Shown here piece by piece: positions 34,314 to 43,154 of a stretch of DNA of 60,200 nucleotides. The position numbers and the translations under genes are program-made. Where the stretch lies: positions 1 through 60,200 of the forward strand of contig JAHFEW010000017.1 of NCBI GenBank assembly GCA_023248215.1, in the 5' to 3' direction. Position 1 is the stretch's first letter; the number at the start of each line of letters is the position of its first letter. This stretch comes from Nitrospira sp. GTDB lineage: Bacteria; Nitrospirota; Nitrospiria; Nitrospirales; Nitrospiraceae. The notes under the pieces are model-generated. The model had not been told where the DNA came from. It saw nothing but the letters and a program-made list of their open reading frames with translations, and made no database searches.

Positions 34314-35129
34314 CTAAAAATGAGAAGGTTCGATGGAGGTTAAGGCCGGCTCAACTGTGCTGGGTGCCGGTCGGGAGCGGGGCATGTATCGCCCCTGGGC
34401 TTCGCGCTTGCGGATGGCCATCAGTTCGCGAAGCATGACGAATCCGTCGCGCCAGGGACGGACTTTCGACCCCGGCTGATCGGTCCAATTGACCGGGACT
34501 TCAGCGATGCGATAGCCGCGTTGCCGGGCGATGTAGAGGAGCTCAAGATCGAACGCGTAGCCGTCGACGCACGTGACCGAAAACAAGTCCTGCGCCACAG
34601 ACCGACGGAACAACTTGAACCCGCATTGGGTGTCCGCAATGTGTCGAACCCCCAGGCGCTGCACGATGGCGTTGAAGATGGTTCCCAGAACACTCCGGTG
34701 CCACCGCGCCTGGACAGTATAGTTGGGATCTTGAGCGGCCAGCGCCCGTGATCCGATGGCGAGATCCGCCCCGGTCGAGAGTGCAGACTCCAAACGACCG
34801 AGTTCTTCAATCGGCGTCGCCCCATCTGCGTCCGCAAACAATTGCAGGGACCCTCGCGCGGCTTGCATGCCGCGGCGGACCGCCGCTCCTTTGCCCATGT
34901 TGCAGGTCAATTGAATGAGCCGCACATGGGGCGACTGCTGCGCCAGCAGTTCGACGGCCTGTGCCGTGTGGTCTTGACTGCCATCGTCCACGACGAGGAT
35001 TTCATACGTCGAGTGACGCTCTTCCAGGTAGGTCACCATACGCTGCAAGGAGGGGGGGAGGCGGCGAGCCTCATTGTACGCTGGAACGATGATCGAAAGA
35101 GAGGGCGTCTGAGTCGAGCACGGTGTCAC
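34314..35129 (-). CDS. GT2 glycosyltransferase, dolichol/undecaprenyl-phosphate type
   Basis: A 271-residue family 2 glycosyltransferase. N-terminal motif LSIIVPAYNEARRLP, VVDDGSQDHT for nucleotide binding, the DxD in LFADADGATPIEEL, and the family block ADTQCGFKLFRR plus GYAFDLELLYIARQRGY, characteristic of Alg5/dolichyl-phosphate glucosyltransferase-like enzymes. It likely makes a polyprenyl-phosphate sugar at the membrane. It is convergent with the membrane protein gene, 19 bp away. Confidence 0.92.
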   Translation of the reverse strand: MTPCSTQTPSLSIIVPAYNEARRLPPSLQRMVTYLEERHSTYEILVVDDGSQDHTAQAVELLAQQSPHVRLIQLTCNMGKGAAVRRGMQAARGSLQLFADADGATPIEELGRLESALSTGADLAIGSRALAAQDPNYTVQARWHRSVLGTIFNAIVQRLGVRHIADTQCGFKLFRRSVAQDLFSVTCVDGYAFDLELLYIARQRGYRIAEVPVNWTDQPGSKVRPWRDGFVMLRELMAIRKREAQGRYMPRSRPAPSTVEPALTSIEPSHF

Positions 35130-35323
35130 GTTGGGACAGCCTCCGGTCGGCGTGTGCTGTGACCGATCCGTCTTGCTGCTGACGAATGGTACACAACGGT
35201 ATCTGAGCGGCGATCGAATTGCAAGCAGGAGGTGTCGGGCCTTGACAGAATCGGCACGTGGGGGCGATCGTATTAGGAGACACCTTCGGAGTCCGGGCTG
35301 TGCTTTTCAGAAGGAGGGTTGTC

Positions 35324-36091
35324 ATGGGGCGGAACCGAAAATGGTCAGTGCTTCTCGTCGGTCTGCTGTTGATGGGATGTGCGGCGACGTCTCCTCCCAG
35401 CCGATTGAGTCAGTATGTACCATCTGCACAGTCGGGTGATTCGATAGGCCAAGGGCTTCCAGTCCCGCGTCCGGTTCGAGCCGCATTGGTTGTCCTAGGT
35501 GACAGGTCGGCTCCCGAGGCTGCGCCGGGACTTCCTGAGCAGGCGCAAGATCGACTGGCTGAGACGCTTCGCGAGCGAATCAACCAAGGGTTTCCCCTTC
35601 GCATCGAGCGTGTGGTGAATCTGGGCGAAGTTCCGGCAGGGACGACTCCGGACTGGACCGAGGTCGCCAGGCAGCAGGGGGTGGAATATCTTGTGGTCGT
35701 CGTCCTGTCGAGTACGGAGCAGGAATATCCAGTGTCGTTGTTTCTGGGGTGGACGACCCACCGGCAGCCGGGGTTCCGTCGCGATAACTGGTCGCTGGTC
35801 GAGGCGGCGCTGGTCGACGGACGGACGGGCAATCTTCTCCTCCATGCTGAGGGACGAGCCATGGCGACATTAGACAGTCCTACGGCTCCTGGGATCAATC
35901 AATGGTATCCGGTGATTTATCTGCGGCCGCAAGACCCGGAACGGCGCATCTGGCCACCAACCTATGAAGGAGCGCCTCTCACCCTCCGTGTCGTGTCGAT
36001 GGAGCAGGCAGCCAAGCGACTGGCCGGGAATCTGCAGCGCGCTTGGGTCGACCAGCGGGATCTCGAATTGGCCGCAATGACCACGCCCTAA
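35324..36091 (+). CDS. lipoprotein of unknown function
   Basis: A 255-residue protein; lipobox LLMGC near residue 19 (VLLVGLLLMGCAATSP). The mature part has an alpha/beta pattern (RPVRAALVVLGDRS, LAETLRERINQGFPLRIERV, GVEYLVVVVLSSTEQEYPVS) with no recognised domain, perhaps related to proteins annotated as uncharacterised Nitrospira lipoproteins. AAGGAGG precedes the ATG at 35324, so 22 residues of an upstream in-frame reading are excluded. Confidence 0.75.
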   Translation: MGRNRKWSVLLVGLLLMGCAATSPPSRLSQYVPSAQSGDSIGQGLPVPRPVRAALVVLGDRSAPEAAPGLPEQAQDRLAETLRERINQGFPLRIERVVNLGEVPAGTTPDWTEVARQQGVEYLVVVVLSSTEQEYPVSLFLGWTTHRQPGFRRDNWSLVEAALVDGRTGNLLLHAEGRAMATLDSPTAPGINQWYPVIYLRPQDPERRIWPPTYEGAPLTLRVVSMEQAAKRLAGNLQRAWVDQRDLELAAMTTP

Positions 36092-36162
36092 ATGTTGTTC
36101 GTCCGTTGCACGGCACAGAAGAGGGGGGCTTTGTGATTGTGGCATGTCCTGTTTTTTCCTCT

Positions 36163-36192
36163 TTGAAGGCGATTGTACGAATAGTGTAGAAT
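36163..36192 (+). promoter_or_regulatory. sigma-70-like promoter for the HtrA gene
   Basis: TTGAAG (36163-36168), 18-nt spacer, TAGAAT (36187-36192). It gives a leader of about 55 nt. Confidence 0.5.
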
Positions 36193-36253
36193 GTTATGTT
36201 CGTCGTCTACGAGGAGTCAGTTCCCTCATTTTCAGGCTTCCGAAGGAGTACAC

Positions 36254-37780
36254 ATGGTGTATCGACATCAGCGGAGTAAGGTGCTGTCCGTACTCGCAGT
36301 AATCACAATGGTTGCTGCCATGTTCTTAGTCGGTGGATTCCAGACCGACTATCAGGCTGAGGCGGCAGGTGTGCCCCCGGCGTTTGCTCAGGGGTTTTCG
36401 GAGATCGTCAAGGCGGTCACTCCTGCGGTCGTCAACATTGCGGTGACCGGTGGAGGAGAGAGCCGCCGCGAAGGCCGCCGCCAGATTCCTCCGGGCCCAT
36501 TTGGTGGACCACCGCCAGGTGAGGAGCCACCCGGCATGGAACCTCCGGGACCTCCCGGCGCACCGCCGGGCCCTCCTGGCGGAGGCCCGCATCGTCCAGA
36601 CCAGAGTGCCGGATCGGGTGTGATCCTCGATCCGAACGGATACATCGTGACCAATAACCATGTGGTCGAAGGTGCCACTCAAATCACGGTGACTCTGTCG
36701 GACCGCCGTGAATTCCCGGCGAAGATCGTCGGAACGGATCCCAAGACGGATTTGGCGATTATCAAGATTGAAACGAAAGATCTCCCTTCCATGAAGTGGG
36801 CGGATTACGACGAGTTACAGGTCGGCGACGTGGTCTTGGCGGTGGGCAGCCCATTCGGGCTCAGTTCAACCGTTACCCTGGGCATCATCAGCGCCTTGGG
36901 ACGAGGGAATGTGGGCATTGCCGATTATGAAGACTTTATCCAAACCGATGCCGCCATCAATCCCGGCAATTCAGGCGGCGCCTTGGTCAATATGCAGGGC
37001 AAACTGATCGGCATCAACACGGCCATCTTCTCCCGAACCGGCGGGTCCGAAGGGATCGGCTTCGCCATCCCGAGCAGCATCGCGACGGACATCGTCGAGA
37101 GCTTGACCAAGACCGGCAAAGTGGTGCGGGGCTGGATGGGCGTGGCGATTCAGGAAATTACCCCGGCCCTGGCCAAATCCTTCAAGCTGCCCGAGCAGCG
37201 TAAAGGAGTGCTGATTAGCGACGTGAATGAGAATGGTCCCTCTCATACAGCGGGGATGCGGCGCGGGGATGTGGTTGTCGCCTTCAACGGCAAAGAAGTC
37301 CAGAGCGTCAGCCAGTTGCGGAATCTGGTGGCTCGCACAACGGTCGGGAAGGACGCCGACATCAAGATTGTGCGCGAGGGGAAAGAGCAGATCTTGAAGG
37401 TCAAGGTGGCTGAACGGCCGTCGGACGAAGTGCTCGCTAAGCGCGAGCCCGGTCCCGCCAGCGCCCCAACTGAGACGGTGAAGCCGCCTGACAATGTCCT
37501 GGCTTCCTTGCGCGTGCAGATGCTCGATGCGGCGATGCAGAGTCAGCTGAATATCCCGACCAAGACCAGTGGCGTGGTTGTCAGTTCCGTGGAGGCGGGC
37601 AGCGCCGCAGAGTCTGCGGGGCTGCAGCGCGGCGACGTGATCCAGGAGGTCAACCACGAGGTGATCAAGAGCCTGGAGGACTATCAGAAGGCGTCCGCCA
37701 AGGTGAAAAAAGACGAAATGGTGGTGCTCTTGCTCAGCCGGCAAGGGAACAATTTGTTTGTCGCCGTCAACCCGAAGTAA
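36254..37780 (+). CDS. HtrA/DegP-family serine protease with Pro-Gly-rich insert
   Basis: A 508-residue periplasmic protease. Signal peptide is at about 8-38. The trypsin-like domain carries the triad H136 (TNNHVV), D166 (KTDLAI) and S240 (GNSGGAL); two PDZ domains follow (about 288-380 and 425-500, the second containing GVVVSSVEAGSAAESAGLQ). Between the mature N-terminus and the protease domain is an unusual stretch at about 79-115 made almost only of P, G, E and A (PPGPPGAPPGPPGG). AAGGAG precedes the ATG at 36254. Quality control of envelope proteins is the usual role. Confidence 0.95.
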   Translation: MVYRHQRSKVLSVLAVITMVAAMFLVGGFQTDYQAEAAGVPPAFAQGFSEIVKAVTPAVVNIAVTGGGESRREGRRQIPPGPFGGPPPGEEPPGMEPPGPPGAPPGPPGGGPHRPDQSAGSGVILDPNGYIVTNNHVVEGATQITVTLSDRREFPAKIVGTDPKTDLAIIKIETKDLPSMKWADYDELQVGDVVLAVGSPFGLSSTVTLGIISALGRGNVGIADYEDFIQTDAAINPGNSGGALVNMQGKLIGINTAIFSRTGGSEGIGFAIPSSIATDIVESLTKTGKVVRGWMGVAIQEITPALAKSFKLPEQRKGVLISDVNENGPSHTAGMRRGDVVVAFNGKEVQSVSQLRNLVARTTVGKDADIKIVREGKEQILKVKVAERPSDEVLAKREPGPASAPTETVKPPDNVLASLRVQMLDAAMQSQLNIPTKTSGVVVSSVEAGSAAESAGLQRGDVIQEVNHEVIKSLEDYQKASAKVKKDEMVVLLLSRQGNNLFVAVNPK

Positions 37781-37856
37781 GGTATCGGTGAGAGCGTGAT
37801 TTGTTAAGCTGAAACAATGACCATATCGCCAGATCACCAACTCACCAGTTTCGTGA

Positions 37857-38810
37857 ATGCTCATGGCTGACGGGTTCAAGTTTCAAGAGTGGCTGCAAGA
37901 CACGATCTTTAAGCCGCTTGAAGATAAAAAAATGCCGGTCATGGAGCACCTGGTGGAGCTCCAAGTCCGGCTGACTCGTGCTGTCATCGTGACGGCTGTG
38001 ATATTTGTCGGCACGTTCTTTTATGCTGACCAGCTGGTGAAGTGGATCCGGGTACCGTTACAGAATATGTTTGTGCCCGGGTCCCTTTCCTGGATGCCGA
38101 CAGACCTCCCGACCGTTCCCTTCGTGTTTCTCGCGCCCGCCGAAGCCCTATGGCAAAACGTAAAAGTATCGGGCCTCTTCGCCCTGGTTCTGGGAACTCC
38201 CTACATCCTGGTGGAATTCTGGCACTTTGTGGTGCCGGGACTGCATGCGCAGGAACGGAGGTTCGTCGGTCCGTTTGTGATCCTCAGTACCCTGGCTTTT
38301 TATCTCGGGCTATTGTTCTCATTTTTCTTCGTCCTGCCCTTTGCGTTGAACTTCTTGATCTCGTACGGCGTGAACGCGGGATTTATTCCGCAACTGTCGA
38401 TCGCGCAGTATGTCGGATTCGCGCTGTGGTTCCTGTTGGTGTTCGGCCTCATTTTTGAAGTGCCGTTGGTGATTACCCTGCTGGCGAAGCTTGGATGGGT
38501 GGATGCCCCACTGCTGAAGCGTTATCGAAAGTGGGCCTTCCTCGCGGCGTTTATCTTCGCCGCCATTCTGACGCCGACGCCGGACCCCTTCAATCAGTGT
38601 CTGATGGCGCTGCCCATGTATATTTTTTATGAAGTCGGGATCGTGAGCGCAGGGATCTTCAACAAGAAGAAAGCCACGGTTCCCGAGGAGGCGCTCGTGC
38701 CGGTTGTGGCCGCGGCGGGACCAAGTGTCGGTCAAACGGGTCCGTCCGTCCCGTCGAGCGGAGGTGACGGTGAGTATGTCGGTGTGCCGACTGGGGGTCG
38801 TCGAGGGTAG
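37857..38810 (+). CDS. tatC: Sec-independent protein translocase TatC
   Basis: A 317-residue TatC. Six membrane helices; MPVMEHLVELQVRLTRAVIV at the N-terminal helix, PAEALWQNVKVSGLFALVLG, WHFVVPGLHAQERRF, FVLPFALNFLISYG and EVPLVITLLAKLG are the family blocks, including the conserved glutamates in EHL and PAEA. TatC binds twin-arginine signal peptides. A C-terminal extension of about 60 residues (PVVAAAGPSVGQTGPSV...) is additional to the usual length. Start is the first ATG at 37857 with a second in frame at 37863. Confidence 0.95.
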   Translation: MLMADGFKFQEWLQDTIFKPLEDKKMPVMEHLVELQVRLTRAVIVTAVIFVGTFFYADQLVKWIRVPLQNMFVPGSLSWMPTDLPTVPFVFLAPAEALWQNVKVSGLFALVLGTPYILVEFWHFVVPGLHAQERRFVGPFVILSTLAFYLGLLFSFFFVLPFALNFLISYGVNAGFIPQLSIAQYVGFALWFLLVFGLIFEVPLVITLLAKLGWVDAPLLKRYRKWAFLAAFIFAAILTPTPDPFNQCLMALPMYIFYEVGIVSAGIFNKKKATVPEEALVPVVAAAGPSVGQTGPSVPSSGGDGEYVGVPTGGRRG

Positions 38811-38854
38811 CGCAATAACACAGGAGTCAGCGAGACGACGAGGGTGTCTCATCG

Positions 38855-38882
38855 TTTCACGCATGACGATTTACGATTTACG
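38855..38882 (-). repeat. phased CGTNNNN heptamer array (four units)
   Basis: On the minus strand CGTAAAT, CGTAAAT, CGTCATG, CGTGAAA follow each other with exact 7-bp phase (plus-strand ACG at 38859, 38866, 38873, 38880). It ends 11 bp before the Mrp gene start and overlaps its GAGGAG ribosome binding site region. Related heptamers occur in repeat copy C. Confidence 0.7.
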
Positions 38883-38893
38883 AGGAGTCTAGG

Positions 38894-39850
38894 ATGCCAC
38901 GCGAGTTAAATGTCATTTCACAGCCCGGTTCCAGCAGCGGCGGTGATGCTTGCACCTATATGTGGGCCTGCGCCATTTGCGACGAAAATGAAACCTGTCA
39001 GAAAGACAAGGAAGGCCACAGCCGGTGGCTCGTCGCCAAACGTATGGAACGGATCGAATATAAAGTACTGGTGATGAGCAACAAGGGTGGAGTGGGTAAG
39101 AGCACCTGCACCACCAATCTGGCCGTCAGCCTCGCGCTCAAAGGGTGGCATGTCGGGATTTGCGACATGGATATCCATGGCCCCAATATTCCGAAGATGG
39201 TAGGCGCGGAAGGGCAGAAGTTGAAGATCAGTACATCGGGCGGGATTATTCCGTTTCAGGCGTATAACATGAAGATCGCCTCGATGTCGTTCCTGTTGCA
39301 GAATTCCGACGATCCGATCATCTGGCGGGATGCCTACAAGTATGAGTTCATCAACCAGTTGCTGGGAGGGGTGGAATGGCAGGATCTGAACTTCCTGCTG
39401 ATTGATCTTCCCCCTGGTACGGGGAACGAGTCCGTGACGACTATTGATCTGTTGGGCGGTGTCAGCGGGGCCGTGATCATCACGACGCCCCAAGAGGTGG
39501 CCTTACTCGATTCCCGCAAGTCCGTCACCTTTTGCAAAGACAGCGAGGTGCCGATCATCGGAATCGTCGAGAACATGAGCGGACTGGAATGTCCCCATTG
39601 CCACAAGCAGGTGGATGTCTTCCGCAGGGGCGGAGGTGAGGCAGCGGCTGCGGATATGGGCGTCCCGTTCCTGGGCCGAATTCCGCTGGATCCCGACGTG
39701 GTGACGCAAAGCGATGCGGGGGAGCCGTTTGCCCTCTTCAATTCCGATTCGGCCACGGCCCAAGCCTATCATGATATCGCGAACCAAGTCGAAACGTTCT
39801 GCAAGAAGAGCGGATCGCTGGTCAAGGTGGCGCCACGTCAGCAACATTGA
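38894..39850 (+). CDS. Mrp/ApbC-type Fe-S carrier ATPase
   Basis: A 318-residue P-loop NTPase of the Mrp/NBP35 family that loads Fe-S clusters onto target enzymes. Deviant Walker A NKGGVGKST near residue 63, DMDIHGPNIPKM, DLPPGTGNES and a C-terminal ECPHCHKQ cysteine pair that bridges clusters. The N-terminus carries an extra cysteine set, DACTYMWACAICDENETC, similar in spirit to NBP35's N-terminal cluster but shorter. It lies between tatC and moeA. Confidence 0.9.
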   Translation: MPRELNVISQPGSSSGGDACTYMWACAICDENETCQKDKEGHSRWLVAKRMERIEYKVLVMSNKGGVGKSTCTTNLAVSLALKGWHVGICDMDIHGPNIPKMVGAEGQKLKISTSGGIIPFQAYNMKIASMSFLLQNSDDPIIWRDAYKYEFINQLLGGVEWQDLNFLLIDLPPGTGNESVTTIDLLGGVSGAVIITTPQEVALLDSRKSVTFCKDSEVPIIGIVENMSGLECPHCHKQVDVFRRGGGEAAAADMGVPFLGRIPLDPDVVTQSDAGEPFALFNSDSATAQAYHDIANQVETFCKKSGSLVKVAPRQQH

Positions 39851-39864
39851 TGGGAGTGTAATTG

Positions 39865-41163
39865 GTGAAAGCTTCCGACGCGACAACTGGTTTGACCCCC
39901 CTTCACGAAGCGCAGCGTATTGTGCTGGAAGCCGCTTCTCCGCTGGGGCTAGAAAAGGTTTCGATTCTGGATACGCTGGGCCGCGTGCTCGGCGAAGATA
40001 TCGTGGCGGAACGTGCGAATCCGCCGTGGGACAATTCAGCGATGGACGGCTTTGCGGTTCGGGCGGAGGACATCAGGCAGGAACATGCGATTTCGAAGCC
40101 GGTCACGTTAACGATCATCGAAGATGTGCCGGCGGGGAAGATGCCGACCAAGTCTGTCGGGCAGGGGCAAGCGATCCGAATCATGACCGGTGCGCCGATC
40201 CCCAATGGGGCGGATACCGTCATCAAGGTTGAAGACACCGAGCATACTCCCGATTCGGTACGTGTGTTCAAACCGGAACCTCGCGGGTCGAATATCCGGC
40301 CGCAGGGTGAAGACGTCAAAAAAGGCGACTGCATCATTCCCAAGGGGACGCAAATTCGTTCCGGCGAAGCGGGGATGCTGGCCATTTTGGCGAAATCCTT
40401 CGTGCTGGTCTATCAGCGTCCACGGGTGGCTATTTTGTCGACCGGGGACGAGCTCGCCGATCTCGACGAACGGTTCAGCGAAGAGAAGATCATCAATTCG
40501 AACAGCTATGGAATTGCCGCGGCGGTGCAGGAGGCCGGCGGAGTGCCGATCCTGCTGGGAATTGCGCGCGACACTCCCGCCGCGCTGAAGGAGAAAATCT
40601 CCCACGGATTGAATGCCGACATCCTCGTGCTGTCCGGCGGGGTGTCGATGGGTGACTATGATTTTACCAAAGCAGTCTTCCGGGATTTGGGGGCAGAGAT
40701 GAATTTCTGGAAGCTGGCTATCCGGCCGGGGCAACCGCTCGCCTTCGGAAAAATTCAGGGGAAGCTGGCATTCGGCCTGCCCGGAAATCCCGTCTCCTCG
40801 ATGGTGACCTTCGAACAATTAGTTCGGCCTGCCATGCTGAAGATGGCCGGCTGGCGGAACTATGGCCGGCCTCTGGTCGAAGCAGCCTTTCAGGAAAAAT
40901 TTTCCAAGCGGACGGATCGCCGTCATTTTCTTCGCGGCGTCTTGTGGCGGGAAGACGGTGTCTTCAAGGTGCGGACGACCGGCGATCAAGGGTCCGGGAT
41001 CCTGACCTCCATGGTGAAGGCCAACTGTCTCATCGATATTCCCGTCGAAGTGGAGCGCGTGAATCCCGGCGATCTGGTGACCGTGCAACTTCTGAGTGGT
41101 TCAGCGTGGATGGAACATGCGGCTCCGCTTCCGTCAACAGGCCATCGTCACTCCTGCTGTTGA
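39865..41163 (+). CDS. moeA: molybdopterin molybdotransferase MoeA
   Basis: A 432-residue MoeA that inserts molybdate into adenylated molybdopterin. Recognised by PPWDNSAMDGFAVRAED, GQAIRIMTGAPIPNGADTVI, RPRVAILSTGDEL, LSGGVSMGDYDF and FGLPGNPVSSMVTFE. Start is probably GTG 39865 (TTG at 39862 is in frame) after GGGAG. The extreme C-terminus ends HRHSCC, a possible metal site or incidental. It is followed 20 bp later by mobB. Confidence 0.95.
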   Translation: MKASDATTGLTPLHEAQRIVLEAASPLGLEKVSILDTLGRVLGEDIVAERANPPWDNSAMDGFAVRAEDIRQEHAISKPVTLTIIEDVPAGKMPTKSVGQGQAIRIMTGAPIPNGADTVIKVEDTEHTPDSVRVFKPEPRGSNIRPQGEDVKKGDCIIPKGTQIRSGEAGMLAILAKSFVLVYQRPRVAILSTGDELADLDERFSEEKIINSNSYGIAAAVQEAGGVPILLGIARDTPAALKEKISHGLNADILVLSGGVSMGDYDFTKAVFRDLGAEMNFWKLAIRPGQPLAFGKIQGKLAFGLPGNPVSSMVTFEQLVRPAMLKMAGWRNYGRPLVEAAFQEKFSKRTDRRHFLRGVLWREDGVFKVRTTGDQGSGILTSMVKANCLIDIPVEVERVNPGDLVTVQLLSGSAWMEHAAPLPSTGHRHSCC

Positions 41164-41183
41164 ACCCCGAAAGGAATTCCTTC

Positions 41184-41693
41184 ATGGCCGTCCCTATCCT
41201 GTGTTTTGTCGGACGCTCAAACAGCGGCAAGACGACGCTGATTGAGCGGGTGATTCCTGAACTGGTGCGGGCAGGGTATAAGGTGGCGACCGTCAAACAT
41301 GCCGGCCATGGATTTGATTTGGATACCGAAGGGAAAGACAGCTGGCGACACAAACAAGCTGGGGCCAGCAGTGTCGTCATCATTTCGAAAAGCAGCCTCG
41401 CGATGTTCGCCGATGTGTCGGATCATATGAACGTCGAGGACGTGCGTGAACATTACCTCGATTCTTCCTATGATCTGATTCTCGCCGAAGGCTGGCGAAG
41501 TGAAGGCTATCCCAAGATTGTGGTGGTGCGCGACCAGATCGGCGAGGTCCCGGTTTCGCAGGACGGCCTCCTGGCCGTCGTATCCAACAAGCCGGTCGAC
41601 ACGTCGGTGCCGCTGCTCGATCCTGATGATGTGCCGTCTGTGGCGGCCTTGATCATCCGGCATTTCCCTAAACCCCCGCGGGACGATGCGTAG
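41184..41693 (+). CDS. mobB: molybdopterin-guanine dinucleotide biosynthesis adaptor MobB
   Basis: A 169-residue GTP-binding protein. Walker A GRSNSGKTTL at residues 10-19, then VKHAGHGFDLDTEGKDSWRH and LILAEGWRSEGYPKIVVVR, the signatures of MobB, which supports formation of the bis-MGD cofactor. It overlaps the start of the multihaem cytochrome by 8 bp, so the two are tightly coupled. Confidence 0.93.
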   Translation: MAVPILCFVGRSNSGKTTLIERVIPELVRAGYKVATVKHAGHGFDLDTEGKDSWRHKQAGASSVVIISKSSLAMFADVSDHMNVEDVREHYLDSSYDLILAEGWRSEGYPKIVVVRDQIGEVPVSQDGLLAVVSNKPVDTSVPLLDPDDVPSVAALIIRHFPKPPRDDA

Positions 41694-42390
41694 ACTTCCC
41701 GCCATTGTGATCGGAGCGATCGTGGCCGGCGCAGTGGCTGTGGGGGGAGTGGCGGTTCCACTCACCAACCATCCCAAGTTCTGCGCCAGCTGTCACACCA
41801 TCAAGCCGGCTTACGAGAGCTGGCTGCAATCGTCTCACAAAGAGGTGGAGTGTGTGGCCTGTCATGTCAGGCCCGGCGTGGCCGGTTGGTTGCACGATAA
41901 GGCCTGGCAGGGAACCAGAGACGTGGCCATCTCTCTCTTCGGCAAGCCGACGGAGCCCCACAATCTGCAGGCGCAGGTCGATTCATCCGTGTGCCTGGGC
42001 TGCCATCGCAACATCCTGCGCGTGTCGGAAATCGCTGTCCGGGACCTACCTGCACCCGTGAAAGATGTGGGATTGATCATGAGCCATCGCAAACATATGG
42101 AGGCGTTCGGCGCGCGAGGGCAAGGCGAGGGATGCACGACCTGTCACGCGGCGGTCGTCCACGAGCCACCGATTAAGGGCTATCCGATCGTGATTCCCCG
42201 CGGGCACGTCGCGGCCGATAGTCGGCCGTGGAAACCTGAACATCCTGAAGGCTCCGTGCTGCACAAGCGCGCCCTGGCGGATTGTTTTCGCTGCCACGAC
42301 AATAACACCGAGTATAACGGCAGGGTCCTGAGTCGGAAGTGCGAAACGTGCCATCTGCCTGAGAAGCTCACAGAGTTCTTGTCGTTTTAA
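41686..42390 (+). CDS. six-haem NapC/NirT-like membrane cytochrome c
   Basis: A 234-residue protein: one N-terminal membrane anchor (AIVIGAIVAGAVAVGGVAV), then six CXXCH motifs at C33, C56, C103, C150, C200 and C219. NapC/NrfH-type quinol dehydrogenases normally have four haems; six in this size is atypical. The first pair follows the NapC/NrfH pattern (TNHPKFCASCH, ECVACHVRPG). It likely moves electrons between the quinone pool and a periplasmic enzyme. The coupling with mobB suggests a molybdoenzyme partner. Confidence 0.9.
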   Translation: MRRLPAIVIGAIVAGAVAVGGVAVPLTNHPKFCASCHTIKPAYESWLQSSHKEVECVACHVRPGVAGWLHDKAWQGTRDVAISLFGKPTEPHNLQAQVDSSVCLGCHRNILRVSEIAVRDLPAPVKDVGLIMSHRKHMEAFGARGQGEGCTTCHAAVVHEPPIKGYPIVIPRGHVAADSRPWKPEHPEGSVLHKRALADCFRCHDNNTEYNGRVLSRKCETCHLPEKLTEFLSF

Positions 42391-42410
42391 TTCACGGAAA
42401 AGAGCGCCTC

Positions 42411-43139
42411 ATGTCTTCCGCGGTGGTCGAAGTCCGCAATCTGACCAAACGCTTCGGTGAGTTCACGGCGGTGGACGGCATCTCCTTTGACATCCGCCGA
42501 GGAGAGATCCTCGGTCTGCTGGGTCCCAACGGCGCCGGGAAAACCACCACGTTTCAAATGATGCTCGGGTTGGTCACGCCGACCTCCGGCTCGATCCATA
42601 TGTTTGGACTCGACTTGCAGACGCATCGAGGGGCGATTCTCCAGCAGGTGAATTTTTCCTCTACCTACATTTCGATGCCCTATTCTCTGACGGTGGAGGA
42701 GAATCTCACCGTCATCGGCCGCTTGTATGGATTATCCGATATCGCCAGTCGAATCGACGACATGGTCAAGAAACTGGAGATGGAGGAGTGGCGTCATAAA
42801 CTCACGCGCAAGCTATCTTCGGGACAAATGACGCGGCTGACATTGGCGAAGGCATTACTCACGGAACCCAAGGTTCTGTTTTTGGATGAACCCACTGCAA
42901 GTCTGGATCCGGACATTGCGCACAAAATCCGTGCGATTCTCTTGGAGGAACGACGGGCCAGCGGGCTCAGTATTCTCTATACGTCGCACAACATGCGAGA
43001 GATGGAAACGATGTCGGACCGTATTATCTTCCTGCAGCGGGGCAAGATTGTGGCCGAAGGCACGGCCCAGGACATTGTCGCTCGGTTTGGGCAGGCAGAC
43101 CTGGAAGAGGTGTTCCTGAAGTTGGCCCGCGAGCAGTAG
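42411..43139 (+). CDS. ABC-2-type exporter ATPase
   Basis: A 242-residue ABC ATPase: Walker A GPNGAGKTT, signature LSSGQMTRL, Walker B VLFLDEPTASLDP and the H-loop TSHNMREME. The signature motif is slightly unusual (LSSGQ rather than LSGGQ). The matching permease is 680 bp downstream at 43819, with a small membrane protein and repeat copy C in between. Confidence 0.92.
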   Translation: MSSAVVEVRNLTKRFGEFTAVDGISFDIRRGEILGLLGPNGAGKTTTFQMMLGLVTPTSGSIHMFGLDLQTHRGAILQQVNFSSTYISMPYSLTVEENLTVIGRLYGLSDIASRIDDMVKKLEMEEWRHKLTRKLSSGQMTRLTLAKALLTEPKVLFLDEPTASLDPDIAHKIRAILLEERRASGLSILYTSHNMREMETMSDRIIFLQRGKIVAEGTAQDIVARFGQADLEEVFLKLAREQ

Positions 43140-43154
43140 CGGGAGATCAACTCA

